From an uncultured Pelagibacteraceae bacterium (GTDB lineage Bacteria; Pseudomonadota; Alphaproteobacteria; Pelagibacterales; Pelagibacteraceae): 45,718 nucleotides of DNA. The stretch lies in NCBI GenBank assembly GCA_902596975.1, contig CACJWS010000010.1, forward strand, positions 1-45,718. The letters run 5' to 3'. Made by a program: the position numbers and the translations under genes. Every line of letters begins with the position of its first letter. Position 1 is the stretch's first letter. The notes beneath the pieces are model-generated. The model saw nothing but the letters and a program-made list of their open reading frames with translations, was not told the origin of the DNA and made no database searches. Shown here one piece after another: positions 45,648 to 45,718 of this stretch.

Positions 45648-45718
45648 TCAGCTAGTACAGAGGTTAACGAACTTAGACTTTAAACATTTAATCAATCTTA
45701 AAAAAAAACTTAAAGTTT
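45640..45718 (+). CDS. Start of a gene after MoxR, probable DUF58 protein (3' end outside window)
   Basis: An ATG inside the MoxR stop region opens a frame that runs to the window end, about 26 residues beginning MVNQLVQRLTNLDFKHLINL. MoxR genes are usually followed by a DUF58 gene with an 8-bp or similar overlap, so DUF58 is the likely identity. The visible residues alone do not prove it. The other option is a VWA-domain protein. Confidence 0.55.
   Translation, partial: MVNQLVQRLTNLDFKHLINLKKKLKV

Overview
The window is a dense, AT-rich bacterial chromosome segment. Nearly all of it is coding: intergenic gaps are mostly 0-50 bp, many genes overlap by 1-29 bp, and codons are strongly A/T-biased. 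It suggests a marine alphaproteobacterium of the SAR11 clade (Candidatus Pelagibacter or a close relative). Three things support this: the streamlined architecture, a circularly permuted two-piece tmRNA gene typical of Alphaproteobacteria, and an RpoH with alphaproteobacterial features. The species assignment is inference from style and gene content, not from a database match.

Layout. 1-4029 (+): 3' part of folP, then glmM, thiD and purA, covering folate, cell-wall amino sugar, thiamine and adenylate synthesis. 4041-5955 (-): rluD and rpoH. 5979-6055 (+): tRNA-Arg(TCG). 6056-8503 (-): a Sua5/TsaC gene overlapping a two-gene ABC-2 export system. 8524-11539 (+): xseB-ispA-dxs. 11536-14287: aroC (-), pdxH (+) and ispB (-). 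14396-20799 (+): S49 peptidase, glyQ, glyS and ppdK behind a good sigma70-type promoter. 20809-22640 (-): nadA-nadC without nadB. 22699-23059: tRNA-Leu(GAG) (+) facing the permuted tmRNA (-). 23104-24856: thyX (+) and an Mrp-type ATPase (-), overlapping tail to tail. 24911-29384 (+): hflK-hflC-yjeT-degP-miaA, preceded by a perfect 8-bp-arm palindrome over its likely -10 box. 29426-34442 (+): ilvB-ilvH-ilvC-leuA. 34447-39912 (+): the rod-shape cluster mreB-mreC-mreD-mrdA-rodA. 39913-41202 (-): a GAF plus SpoIIE-type phosphatase. 41371-45718 (+): prepilin peptidase, a large autotransporter, a MoxR-type AAA ATPase and the first codons of its likely partner.

How the genes work together. dxs, ispA and ispB form an isoprenoid set: DXP entry, C15 synthesis and the long-chain quinone tail. 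ilvBHC and leuA carry pyruvate to branched-chain amino-acid precursors, and ppdK interconverts pyruvate and PEP. rpoH, hflKC, degP and tmRNA make up a protein quality-control theme. mreBCD, mrdA and rodA build the cell wall that glmM supplies with amino sugar.

The least ordinary items are the compact tmRNA locus, the hflK operator-like palindrome, the orphan GAF/SpoIIE phosphatase, the autotransporter with its roughly 25-residue NSGTI ladder plus Ig-like module, and the hairpin leader before leuA. I saw no insertion sequence, prophage, CRISPR array, toxin-antitoxin pair or integrase, and no obviously transferred block.
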